In this document: positions 1 to 10,458 of the stretch, piece after piece
Numbering within the stretch: position 1 is the stretch's first letter
How the letters are laid out: every line of letters starts with the position of its first letter
Position numbers and translations under genes: made by a program
The notes under the pieces: model-generated
What the model saw: only the letters and a program-made list of their open reading frames with translations
Told to the model about the DNA's origin: nothing
Databases searched by the model: none
From: Rhizopus arrhizus
Lineage: Eukaryota > Mucoromycota > Mucoromycetes > Mucorales > Rhizopodaceae
Length of the DNA: 64,000 nt
Assembly (NCBI GenBank): GCA_024220505.1
Contig: JAKZZE010000009.1
Span: forward strand, 72,001-136,000
Direction: 5' to 3'

Positions 1-3000
1 ACCAAACGAGTACAAAGCCTGATTGGAGAAGAAGGAACAGATGGAGTCTATGTGAGCGAACCCAATATTAAACTTGATCTACCATCCGAATTTGTTTATT
101 ATGCCTGGCACCGAGTACTTTATCTTCCACCTCATCCACTTCAATTACCACCCGCCAATTTTACTCTACACATGCTTGGCATCCGTCAACTCGTCGATAC
201 CTTTTGCCAATCCAAAACGGACGGTAATACACTTTTACACATGTTTGGCACTTTTCTATTTGATGCCGCTTCACGCGCCTCAACTTCTCTTGACCATGAA
301 TCACAGCGAGGCTGTTCCGAGGCCTTCATCACACTCTGCACCATCTTCTGTCAACCTGAACAAAAACAGGCATTTTTACGAACTTATATCGAGAAATTTT
401 ATGCCGCTCTCTCTGTCGGCTTAAAATCACCTTTTTGCCTGCCTACTCTGCTACTCTCATGTACCGAACTGTTTGCATCTGATCTTGAGGGTGTTCGGAT
501 TTTGGTACCTGATTTTATTACGGCGATTAAAAAGGTATTGCCCAAGTTACGGGTTGAATCGAATGTGCCTCTGGATCAATTGAGATTGGCGGCCATCAAG
601 GTATTGAGTACCATCATGTGTTTACCCAATTATTTGGATAAAATTGAACCTACTGGACGAGAAGAGATGGAGCAAGTCGGAGGAGATCAAGAGCAGGTGA
701 TTGCTCAAGTGGTAAGCTATCAGGTAAACAAAATAAAGAGAAAAGCACGCTTACTATTTGCTTAGATACGTGTGCTTTATGCTGAACCACAAGAAGGAAG
801 TACGGTGAAACCCACATTATCTGTAAGTTTTTCCCTCCTTTTTTCAAGAGATAGTTTAAAAAAAGATTTGTATATAAAAACGTATTTTCTGAAAAGTTAA
901 AGTTCTACGTACTTGAAATGCTTTTAATGTCCCTTCGTACAGAAAATTCATCTTACAACATGAGATATATTCTTCACTTGATCAATGTATATGTGATTGA
1001 AGATGTACCTTTTTGTCCTGGGTTGGTTGGTACAGTAGTTAAGCTGATTCAAGACAAGGTAAGCCTCTAAAAACAATCAAATTTCTTAATACTGACACTT
1101 TATTTAGATTCTGACAATGCAATTACCTAATGATGTTATCTTTGTTGCATTTGATGTGCTGATGGATTTTGTAGACTTGTATGATTATGTGAAAAGAGAT
1201 AGCAAGGTAAATGCAGAGAAAATTCTGTGAACGAGAAATTAATCAAAGACAGAGCAGAATGTAGCAAGAGAACTTGTATTAGCACTAAGCCGATATGTGA
1301 ATACACTGCTACATGCTGGTAATCTGGCGAACACATATGGGCTTGTTGTACAAGCTTATGAATGCATGATCCGGTGGGTCCTTGTAAGTCAGTGGATTAC
1401 AGATGATCGTGATTGTTACAAGGCAGTAATAGAGACTCTCAGTAAAGGTATCACCATATTGGACAAGGGTGTTCAAACAGCTTCAACCGCAAGTGAACCA
1501 GTCAGTGTTGAAAAGAGGAAACGAAGAGACACCGGATTTCCACCTCCAAAGCAACTCTTTCAACTTCCACCAAGAGTCAACAAGGGGTCCTCTCATCAAT
1601 CAGCAGCAACAACAATACATGAGCAAAAGAATCAAAGCTCGACGGACGCTCGACCCACAAAGGAATGCGTGGCGATCAGAAGAGCTGCTGATTATTATAT
1701 GTCCCTCTTTATCAATCAACTGGGTCGATTTATACTTCCTAATGCACTCAATAGTACACGACCTCCTATAGCTGATGATATACATCAACTAAGGCTCTAT
1801 CAAGAGAAAGATCTTGACAGTTGTCCCATACGCTGCTTTTTGATCGACAAACGTACTTTATTGACCATCACTGATCTTCAGAATCAGAATATACCCTCCA
1901 TCTTGGTCGTCATTCGAGATACAACTGGAAAATATGTTTGGTCAATGGAAACAAACTATAAAGGCAACATAGAAATCAAAGAACCCCCTATACACGTCGA
2001 TATCCAACCCAACGTGCCTAGGCCACCCCTTCAAAGACAGGTATCTGTGCCTAAGGCAACTGCGGTCAATGAGATGGAGATGCCCACGATGGAAAAAATC
2101 TTTGCTTCATCTGCGCTTCAAACAGTTTTGGCATTAATGGAACGTCAGCAAAAGGCGCAAGAAGAAGCAATTCCAAAAATGAATAAGGCTTGCAAGATTG
2201 CACCTGCTGGTACAAATGTAGACTATGAAACACCAAGAGGATTTAGATTATTTTTGTCTCAGCTTGGGATCTTGTTACCAAAGAACAGGGAGCATATCAT
2301 TCCTTTAAAGATTAATGATACTTTGATGAATGAAATAGAAGCATTAGATTTATTAAACGAGTAAGGCGCACAGCTTATATGATAAACTTGGATGACTCAA
2401 CATTTATCATTATAGACGAGAATGTATTTCAGTATCTGTTTATTATACAAAATCTAGTAATACAACATGGTCTGAGCTGGTTCAAGATTTACCTGCGCCC
2501 AGTGAACAATTTCAACAATTCATTCACTGCCTAGGTTGGTTTGTAAGTCTTGTTATTATATAAAACCTAACCAAGACTAATCTCATTTAAAAGGTGGATA
2601 CTGAAAATCATAAGGGCTATAAAGGAAAATTGACACCTTCAACAAGTGACACAATCACTTATTACTCTGATCGAATTGTAGAATTTATTGCTCATACACC
2701 TTACTTTTTGAAAAAGCAAGACTCAGATCTTCATCAGCAACTGACAATAGATGATCGTACATGCATTGTCTGGGTAGAAGAGGGCTTGGCTAATTATCAA
2801 TCATTAGCACATTTGATTAAGCAAAATGCTGCACCCAATTCCAAATTGATGGTTTATTTATTTATTAGTCCTTTAAAGCATACATCAAATGGACTTTATT
2901 GGATACGTATCCATGTGCCCTCCAATGGATCCAGCCAAAAGCTTTCTGAAAACATGATGGTAATAAGATATATGCCTGTTAGACATGTGCTTATGATTGC

Positions 3001-3285
3001 GTTATATAGATCCTTGGGCCTTTAGTGGATGGTATTGTAGTGAGTCGACATGCTTTAGGATCCATGATTCGGAGGACGGCGATATCAGCTCATCAAGCAT
3101 GTCGAGTAGTCACAGATACATTTACAAGACCTTATGTGGCTAGAAAAGAATATATTGAAGAAATGGCCAATAGACATCGTACTACACCAACTTTATCCGA
3201 GTAAGTGTGAATGTTTAGACATGAATAGTAATGACTGACTTTGTTTTGCAGATTCTATTATGATTTGTTTGTAAAGAAGCAATAA
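1..3285 (+). CDS. RalGAP beta-like GTPase-activating protein (5' partial)
   Basis: The reading frame is open from base 1, so the N-terminus lies outside the window. Exons I can join are 1-711, 766-822, 903-1058, 1108-1206, 1258-2360, 2416-2542, 2594-2959, 3010-3200 and 3252-3285, all with GT-AG introns. The first half is helical and repeat-like. The last third matches the Rap/RanGAP-type domain of RalGAP subunits: a CLGWF segment, then PLVDGIVVSRHALGSMIRR and a FYYDLF C-terminal end as in animal RalGAP beta. That family forms a heterodimer with RalGAP alpha and switches off Ral or Rheb-like small GTPases upstream of TOR and membrane traffic. The beta subunit is usually the non-catalytic partner, so GAP activity itself is not implied. 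The match rests on the C-terminal exons; the N-terminal half is assigned by continuity. Confidence 0.8.
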
Positions 3286-3528
3286 TACTACTATTAATAC
3301 TATTACTACTAATAAAGCAATTCCCTTTGTCTTTGTATGCCATATAATGCTCTTTAGATGGATTTTCCTTTACGATTCCCACGATGAATCTCTCTTTTGA
3401 AGCAGTCACATAGAAAAACCTGGAAATGTTGTGTTTGAATTTTTTTTGAAAGGCCTGTTTGATAAAAGGGTCCCCCACCCTTCAACTTGTTTTTCTTTTC
3501 TTTTTCTTTTATTCGCAAAAAATAAATC

Positions 3529-3990
3529 ATGGTAAATAGAACCACACCTTAAAGTAAACGATCATTAAATGAATATAAATTAGTCTGCCAACAAGCTTAA
3601 GAACATTGTTCCTCTTCTTGACCGTGTCTTGGTTCAACGTATCAAGCCTCAACAAGTAAGTAAATGAGAATGATTCGAGAAGCAGATGAAATAATAAAAA
3701 TGTAAAGAAAACTGCTGCTGGTATTTACATTCCTGAAAAAGCCCAAGAAGCCTTGAACGAAGGTATCATTGTTGCTGTTGGTAAGGGTGCTCTCAACAAG
3801 GAAGGTAAGCACATTCCTCTTCAAGTCAATGCTGGTGACAAGGTTATCCTTCCTCCTTTTGGTGGTAACCCCGTCAAGGTTCAAGGCGAAGTAAGTTGAT
3901 ATGAGTGGAAAGAAAATATGTTTATTAATTTGTTACTAGGAGTATATCTTGTTCCGTGATTCTGAAATCCTTGCTAAAGTTGTTGAATAA
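3529..3990 (+). CDS. hsp10: Mitochondrial chaperonin Hsp10 (GroES)
   Basis: Four exons (3529-3531, 3584-3655, 3708-3890, 3940-3990) give 102 residues, the usual GroES length. The first exon is only the start codon. The protein reads NIVPLLDRVLVQRIKP at the N-terminus, then AAGIYIPEKAQE (mobile loop region), VGKG, GDKVILPPFGG and EYILFRDSEILA, which are the GroES landmarks. It caps the Hsp60 chaperonin in the mitochondrial matrix during protein folding. The mobile loop ends in the conserved IPE pattern that docks to Hsp60. No long presequence is present, as is normal for Hsp10. The gene ends 136 bases before the Kae1 start on the same strand. Confidence 0.96.
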
Positions 3991-4126
3991 ATTTAATAGA
4001 AAAGCGAAAAAAAAATAAAGAGATCCCCTTTGTATATTAATAGTTGTTTATAATCATTTGAATCAAATAAATATTCTGGAAAAAAAAAAGGACTTTGTGA
4101 CTCTTTTCTTTTCTTTTCTTTTTTTT

Positions 4127-5246
4127 ATGGTGATTGCAATTGGCTTTGAAGGGTCAGCTAATAAGCTTGGTGTGGGTATCATTCGACATGAAGGAAACCA
4201 AGTTGATATTTTAGCCAATGTTCGTGATACGTATATTACTCCACCCGGACAAGGCTTTTTGCCTCGAGATACTGCGCAGCATCACAGAGATTGTATATTG
4301 GATGTCACCAAGAAGGCATTAAAGCAAGCTGATATAAAAACAGAGGATATTGACGTGATTTGTTATACAAAAGGACCAGGCATGGGAGCACCTTTATTAT
4401 CAGTTGCTCTTGTTGCTCGTACACTGTCTTTATTATGGGACAAGCCTTTAGTAGGTGTCAACCATTGTGTAGGACGTAGGGTATAATGAAGATTTTTTAA
4501 GGAAAGATGATTTATATTTCAAATAGACATTGAAATGGGTAGAGAAGTAACCAAGGCAAGTAATCCAGTTGTACTTTACGTGAGTGGAGGAAATACGCAA
4601 GTCATTGCTTATTCACAGCAATGCTATCGTATCTTTGGTGAAACACTGGATATTGCAATTGGTAATTGTTTGGATCGTTTTGCTCGTATACTGAACTTGT
4701 CAAACGACCCAAGTCCTGGATATAATATTGAGCAATATGCTAAAAGGTATTTTAATGACTGTAGAAAGAATCTTTTATTCATAATTTAATAGAGGCAAAA
4801 AGTATATTCCTTTACCTTACACTGTAAAGGGCATGGATGTATCATTTTCAGGTATCTTATCACACATTGAAAAGATTGCCAAAGAAGATTTACCCAAGGG
4901 TGAGATTACACCTGAAGACTTGTGTTTTTCACTTCAAGAGACTCTGTTTGCCATGTTGGTAGAAATTACAGAGCGTGCGATGGCTCACGTAGAATCCAAT
5001 GAAGTGTTACTAGTGGGTGGTGTGGGTTGTAATATAAGATTACAAGAAATGATGGAGGAGATGGCAAAGCAAAGAAATGGTTCCATATGCGCTACAGATG
5101 ACAGATTTTGTATTGACAATGGTATCATGATTGCTCATGCTGGTCTGTTGGCTTACAAGACTGGATTCACTACACCATTAAAAGAGAGTACAGTTACACA
5201 AAGATTCAGAACTGACCAAGTTAAAATTGCTTGGAGAGACGATTAA
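4127..5246 (+). CDS. KAE1: Kae1/OSGEP tRNA N6-adenosine threonylcarbamoyltransferase
   Basis: Three exons (4127-4475, 4527-4746, 4793-5246) give 340 residues, the normal length for cytosolic Kae1. The start is [13 protein letters not shown], the ASKHA-fold phosphate loop. TAQHHR carries the metal-binding histidine pair region, and [22 protein letters not shown] and VGGVGCN follow in the expected order. Within the KEOPS/EKC complex this enzyme transfers threonylcarbamoyl to A37 of ANN-decoding tRNAs; KEOPS is also linked to telomere upkeep. The chosen ATG gives the canonical N-terminus; the in-frame extension upstream is low-complexity and untypical. The second splice joint regenerates the [12 protein letters not shown] segment exactly. 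Confidence 0.96.
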
Positions 5247-5310
5247 TAAAAAAAAAAAAAAAAACTTTTTCTTTTTTTTTAATATTTAAAAAGACGCGTA
5301 TTCATGTAAA

Positions 5311-6135
5311 ATGCCTAGAAGAGAAAAAGAAGAAAGAAATGCTTCAAGAGAGGGTCATTATAAAACAACAAGAAAGAAAAATGAAAATTACAAAGAAGAA
5401 AAAGAAAATATTAAAGAAGAGGAATCAAAAAAGACTGAAAAAAGGGTTCACAAGAAAAAAAGTTACAGAAAGATTACTGAAAATCTTGAATTCTTTCCTT
5501 CTGATGCTTATTTGTCATTGAGTGGATTACGAATTGATCAGTTTGCTTTAACTGAAGATCCGTTTGTTTTACCACAAATGCGATCTTTACGTCAAGAACG
5601 AGACGGCGACCATTATCATATCACGGTCATCAACCACCTTGAGGTCCGTCAACTCACACCTGCCCTTGTTCCCTCTGATGAGATTCCCAAAAAGCGTAAA
5701 CATCCGATTGCCTTGAAGGCACTGTCAGAAAAGATCACGTGTCAGTTTGGACGTGCACAAGGTTGGGAACCACCCGTCGACCTTGGCCTGGGTCGCTGTA
5801 CGAGCAAGGATCATGCTGCAACGAGCTACTTTCGTGTGATTTATTGGCCATTTGGACAAATGATTCGAAAGACATTTGAACTTGGCTTTACCAATTTCCA
5901 CATCACTTGCGGTTTCTTTCCAAAGGATGTTCATGAATATAAAGGACCTGGCTCACTTGTCTGTTTAGCAGAAGGTCAGTCATGCAGTCTAGAGCAAGCG
6001 GAATTGTTAGTGTCAATTGCTAGTCACTATAAACATGATTCTATCTTCTTGAACAGGTTACGTGATACCTGTCAAAGACATGGATACACACAACAATTGA
6101 ATGAATTGAGACCCTGGGTGAATTCAAGTGGATAA
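5311..6135 (+). CDS. 2H-phosphoesterase-like protein with K/E-rich N-terminus
   Basis: A single open frame of 274 codons without introns. Residues 1-58 are almost only Lys, Glu, Arg and Asn, a charged and probably disordered tail. The remainder looks folded and contains two H-x-T motifs, YHITV (H103, T105) and FHITC (H197, T199), about 94 residues apart. Paired HxT motifs are the signature of the 2H phosphoesterase fold, whose members open cyclic phosphates in RNA repair and tRNA processing. I infer that relation only from the motif pair; the exact family is unknown to me. It starts 64 bases after the Kae1 stop on the same strand. The start codon is uncertain because the charged region could also be 5' leader. 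Confidence 0.6.
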   Translation: MPRREKEERNASREGHYKTTRKKNENYKEEKENIKEEESKKTEKRVHKKKSYRKITENLEFFPSDAYLSLSGLRIDQFALTEDPFVLPQMRSLRQERDGDHYHITVINHLEVRQLTPALVPSDEIPKKRKHPIALKALSEKITCQFGRAQGWEPPVDLGLGRCTSKDHAATSYFRVIYWPFGQMIRKTFELGFTNFHITCGFFPKDVHEYKGPGSLVCLAEGQSCSLEQAELLVSIASHYKHDSIFLNRLRDTCQRHGYTQQLNELRPWVNSSG

Positions 6136-6507
6136 AAAAAAAAAATTGTATAATGCACTTATTAAAAGTTTATTCTTATTTATGCATTTTCTTTTTTTTT
6201 TTTCCTTCTCCTTTTATTAGTTTCTACATTTTATCATCTTTTTTTTTTATTTTTTTTATTTTTTTATTCATACAAACTCTTCAAATGATAAAAAAGAGGT
6301 TTACGCGTATTGTTATGTTTTTAACTTATTACACGCCAAATTTTTTATACAAGAAACTTTAATCTACAAAAGATGTAGAGTCATAGTCTGTTTAGTCTCA
6401 ATTTCTATTTATGTGTTACCCTAATGATATCATGCGCTTAAAATAAACTTGTTTATTTTTTTTTGCAAATTTTTTTTCCCTTTCTTTTTCTTCTTTATTT
6501 TCAAAGA
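6136..6507. other. Intergenic T-rich spacer / promoter region
   Basis: No supportable gene. The stretch is very T-rich with runs of 8-10 T and ends in a pyrimidine-rich tract just before the reticulon start codon, a common arrangement in this window. Confidence 0.5.
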
Positions 6508-7521
6508 ATGGCTGATACCGAATTACCTCCTGTTGTTGATACCACTGCTCCCATCACTGATACTGTCACTGCTCCTATTGGTAATGAAAAGCAAGATGAG
6601 TCTCCTCTTCCTTCTGCTACCATACGTAAGTTATATTTGTTTTGTTTTATGCTTTATATTAAAATATTGCTATTAGCTTCTAGTGATAATGTATTAAATA
6701 CTCCTCGTCCTTCTGATAATACCACCACTGCTCCTGCTACCAAGCCAACTCAAACTAACGTATATACTTCATCAAATGTTGATTTTGATAGTGGTAACTT
6801 TTTCTTTTTTTTTTTTTTTTCTCTTTTTCAGTATTCATTCATACTTTCTTTAGATCCTTCTGCTTATGTAAAGACAAAGGTCCAATCTCTTATTTATTGG
6901 GAATATCCTAAAAAGAGTGCCATCTTTTTAGCTGGTTCTCTTGGTGTTTTGGCTCTTACTCAATATTACTCTGTCTTGCAAATCCTTGCTGGTCTTTTTA
7001 GTTTGGCTACAGGTATTAACTGGGTTTATGTGAACCTTCACAAACAAAGCCAAAGAATGATTTCAAACAAACAACCTCAAGAAATTGTGAACCCTCACAA
7101 TCACCGTCTTCAAGCCAAGACGACCTATATCCCCCGAGAACGCGTCTTACGTGTGGCCCATTTTACGATGGACGTGGCTGAAGTCGTTACACAACATGTG
7201 ACAAAGTTGGTCTTGATTGAAGACAGCATGCGCTCCTTCACTGCCTTTGTTGCCTCTTTCTTTGTTTGGATCTTGGCTAAGCATGTGTCTACAAAGAACC
7301 TCTTGAGTACCTTTATCCTCCTCGCCTTTTCTTTACCTCGACTTTATCTTCAACACAAGGAAGTAGTTGATGCTCACGTTGCCAAGCACTCTCACACCGC
7401 TCGTTTGTTGGCCGAGCAATATGGAAATTTGGCTAATGAAAAGTTAAGAGAAGTTGTTGGTCAGGTCAAGAGTCGTATTAGACCCGAAAAGGTTTCAGTT
7501 GAAACAAAAAAGACAGAGTAA
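6508..7521 (+). CDS. Reticulon-domain ER membrane protein
   Basis: Three exons (6508-6625, 6677-6793, 6854-7521) give 300 residues. The N-terminal 80 residues are acidic, Pro/Thr-rich and probably disordered. The reticulon homology domain follows: VQSLIYWEYPKKSAIFLAG opens the first hydrophobic hairpin (about residues 85-130), and a second long hydrophobic pair (SFTAFVASFFVWILAKHV and the FILLAFSLPRLYL stretch) lies near residues 205-250. Reticulons sit in the ER membrane as wedges and shape tubules. Both introns are multiples of three (51 and 60 bases) and contain no stop codon, so unspliced forms would also be translatable. The ATG at 6508 is the first after the pyrimidine-rich leader and gives MADTELPP. 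Confidence 0.88.
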   Translation: MADTELPPVVDTTAPITDTVTAPIGNEKQDESPLPSATIRKLYLFCFMLYIKILLLASSDNVLNTPRPSDNTTTAPATKPTQTNVYTSSNVDFDSGNFFFFFFFSLFQYSFILSLDPSAYVKTKVQSLIYWEYPKKSAIFLAGSLGVLALTQYYSVLQILAGLFSLATGINWVYVNLHKQSQRMISNKQPQEIVNPHNHRLQAKTTYIPRERVLRVAHFTMDVAEVVTQHVTKLVLIEDSMRSFTAFVASFFVWILAKHVSTKNLLSTFILLAFSLPRLYLQHKEVVDAHVAKHSHTARLLAEQYGNLANEKLREVVGQVKSRIRPEKVSVETKKTE

Positions 7522-9099
7522 AGAAGAAGAATGTGTGTATAAAAAAATAAATAAAAAAAGGATTCATAATTTTATTAAAAAGCCATTTGGATTGCATGTA
7601 ATTAAACCATGAAACAAATTTACATGTTGTATTTAAAAGCAGCATATATTACTTATTTTTATTACCGACGGAATCTACCCGTGTATTCTCGAATGTCTAC
7701 CTTATCAGCGGCACTTGAATAAAACTACTATTGACCAAAAAGAATGTCTACTTTATCTTTACTCAGTGATTACTAAAGATATATCTTGTATAAAAAGTAA
7801 AATATAGTCTAGTAGTCAAATTATATAAGGTATTAAATAGAATGATATAATCATTTAGTCTAAAACATAAGTTATATCAGACGATGAAGTATGTGTATGT
7901 GTTTATAAACATCGCAATTTAAACTGTATTTATGCTTTCAATTTTAAGGATTTTCTTTTAACCGAGTCATAATCCTTATGAAATATACACAATTAATGCC
8001 GTCATATTTTAAAAAGAATATCAAAATCAGATAACTTCTTTATTAACAATAATAATAAAAAAAAAAAAAAAAAACGGACTTTTAACCTGATTATAGAGTA
8101 CATCATCTGTCTGTTGATCGAATGAATTTATTTTTTTAAAAAAAAAAAGGGTCAAGTCACACAGAGCGATGTATAAATGAGGTGGTTTAATAAACAAGAT
8201 CACTCTGAAACCAAACAAAAAAATAAAATAATAATCTCGATATTATCAACATTGACAAAAGAAGAAAAGTGTTAAATTAAAGATGAAGCCAATATTCGTT
8301 TCTTTTTATCCACTTTTGATTGCAGTCGTGGCTATTTCAAGAATATTATTTTTATAAAACATGAATAGACTTTTGATAAGCTTGCCATACGCAAAATACA
8401 TTTATTTTTGTTATAAGCATCATTTAACTCAAAGTATGTCATTTCATCTATTGGGAGATCATCAAAAAATTTCTATGTTGAGCAAATAATGATGTTAAAA
8501 GTTAGAGTGTAGTACTTGTACCAAATCTCTCTTTTACACAACTTTGAAGAGAGTCTGATTGTTATATTTTGACTTTGATGATAGAAATTAGATGAATACT
8601 TTGTAAAGAAATAGTAAACGTAAAAGAATCATTCTTTGTGAATATCTGAAAGCATCACATCTAAACTTTTTCTAAATTTGAATTAAAATAAAAGGTATTC
8701 TCTCTCTCTCTCTCGATCAGGTTTTCTAAAGAAACTCTTTCTTCTTATTCTTTCACTGTCTATAAATCCATTTTTTTATTGTAGCTTAGAGTGTCTTTCA
8801 TACTTTGTATCACAAACATCATTTGATGTGAGAATGAGGTATGTCTTGATTTAAGCTTTTTTTTTTCAAAAGTACACATGCTAAAGCATATTTTTTGATA
8901 AAAGTATGTCTTGTAGAATCATCAATTAATTCTTTCATGCTGTCCTTTAGTCTAACATTTTCTTTTTCTGACAGGTGCATTTATGTATTTGTTTGTATAA
9001 AATGACAGTAAATAAGAGCATCATTTGGGAAAAGTTTTATATATCAAATGATAATCATCGCTTTATTTTAACAAGTCTTTCAACATGTATTGAACTATC

Positions 9100-9140
<41 letters not shown>

Positions 9141-9270
9141 ATTGGTTTTTGATTAATCAGTTAAGATTTGAAACAGTGTCAGAATTGACTGAGCCATGAG
9201 AAATCCTCATCGTCGTCCTGTTCATTCTTTCCTTTTCTCTTCTTCATTTCCTTAAGTCTTTCCTTTCTCA
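7522..9270. other. 1.7-kb intergenic region with a 37-base T tract
   Basis: No convincing gene; short frames here are AT-rich and full of stops. It holds a CT microsatellite near 8700-8713 and a T37 run at 9102-9138, about 130 bases before the homeobox start codon. The length fits a large control region for the homeobox gene. Confidence 0.5.
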
Positions 9271-10205
9271 ATGGCAATAAAAAAACAAATGAAAGAAAGT
9301 AAGAGACAGTTGGTTGAAGAAAATGAAATCAGGGAACTTGAAAAATATGTACATTTCGATCAGCAAGTTACTAATCTAGAGGGCGCACAAAAGCATCCTG
9401 AACCCTCTTGTTCAGAAAATAAAAAGAACAATATATCAAGTGACGAAGATGACTTGTTTAATATTCCAATTCGTCCAAGAAAACGTTTTGCTTCTAATCA
9501 AATACACTTACTAGAAAGTGCTTATACGAAAAGTGATCATCCATCAAGAGAAACCAAAGAAAAACTTGCTAATCAATTCAAAACGAGTACCAGACGTATC
9601 CAGATTTGGTTTCAAAACAGGAGAGCAAAAGAAAAGCGAGGTGAAAAGGGCGAAGATAATAAAAATGATGATCGAAGAAGTAGTACGCATACTACAGCTA
9701 GTAGCAGTTCGAGTCGTAACGCTAATATTTATTTGTTTAAAAATGAAAATGTCCTTATTCCCGACTCCTCCAATCTGAATGAATCTTGCCTTGATACTGA
9801 GACCAAGGATCATTCTGAATTTAACTGTCCTTCAGATACAGTTGATAGGACAGTAGAAGTCAATAATGCAGGTAAGTGATTATGCTTAGAACATATACGC
9901 TTAGTAATATCCTTCTTTCGTTTCGATGAACACGTAAATTCTCCACAGGCAATTTCAATGAATTCAGACGCGTTATGGGTGGTCCTAGCTGTTCGCCATC
10001 TTTTAATGGTTCTTTTGTAACTTATGGTGGCTACCCATTTTTTCCTCAACCTAATCTTTATGATTATGGATCCTTTCATCCTATTAATACTGCGCAGCAC
10101 ATTCCTAACACTACTGATTTATTGTTGACACATGAGCCTCATCAAGAGCTCTACATTGATCCATTAAACACAATTGGTAAAAGCAGCAGTGAAAAAAAAT
10201 GGTAA
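9271..10205 (+). CDS. Homeobox transcription factor
   Basis: Two exons (9271-9871 and 9949-10205) give 285 residues. A typical 60-residue homeodomain spans about residues 67-124, preceded by the basic arm RPRKRF and containing QIWFQNRRAKEKR in the recognition helix (W113, F114, N116, R118). The helix-turn-helix is of normal, non-TALE length. The N-terminal region is charged and helical, and the C-terminal part (second exon) is rich in Gly, Pro, Tyr and Phe, as in activation domains. It is a sequence-specific DNA-binding regulator of unknown targets. The long upstream spacer suggests complex regulation. Confidence 0.92.
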
Positions 10206-10397
10206 ATTAACACAAATCATATAAATCAAGATATCTTGACGCTTTGTATAGAAAAATGATTAACTGTCAAAAAGTTGCACCATAAAAAACTATTTTTCCG
10301 GTTCCTTTTTTTTGTTTATTTTTTTCTAATCGCAGCTCTTAAAAATGAGTCACACTGACAAATGAGATTTCATATTTACTTTATTTTTTTGGCAGAG

Positions 10398-10399
<2 letters not shown>

Positions 10400-10445
<46 letters not shown>
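10400..10445 (+). repeat. T46 homopolymer tract
   Basis: Forty-six uninterrupted T end 13 bases before the TRP1 start codon. Poly(dA:dT) tracts exclude nucleosomes and commonly mark fungal promoters. The exact length may be affected by sequencing. Confidence 0.85.
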
Positions 10446-10458
10446 CCTTTTTAACGCA

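Noticed and set aside
8283..8357. 24-codon hydrophobic peptide frame
   Set aside because: Too short, no promoter signal, expected by chance in AT-rich DNA.
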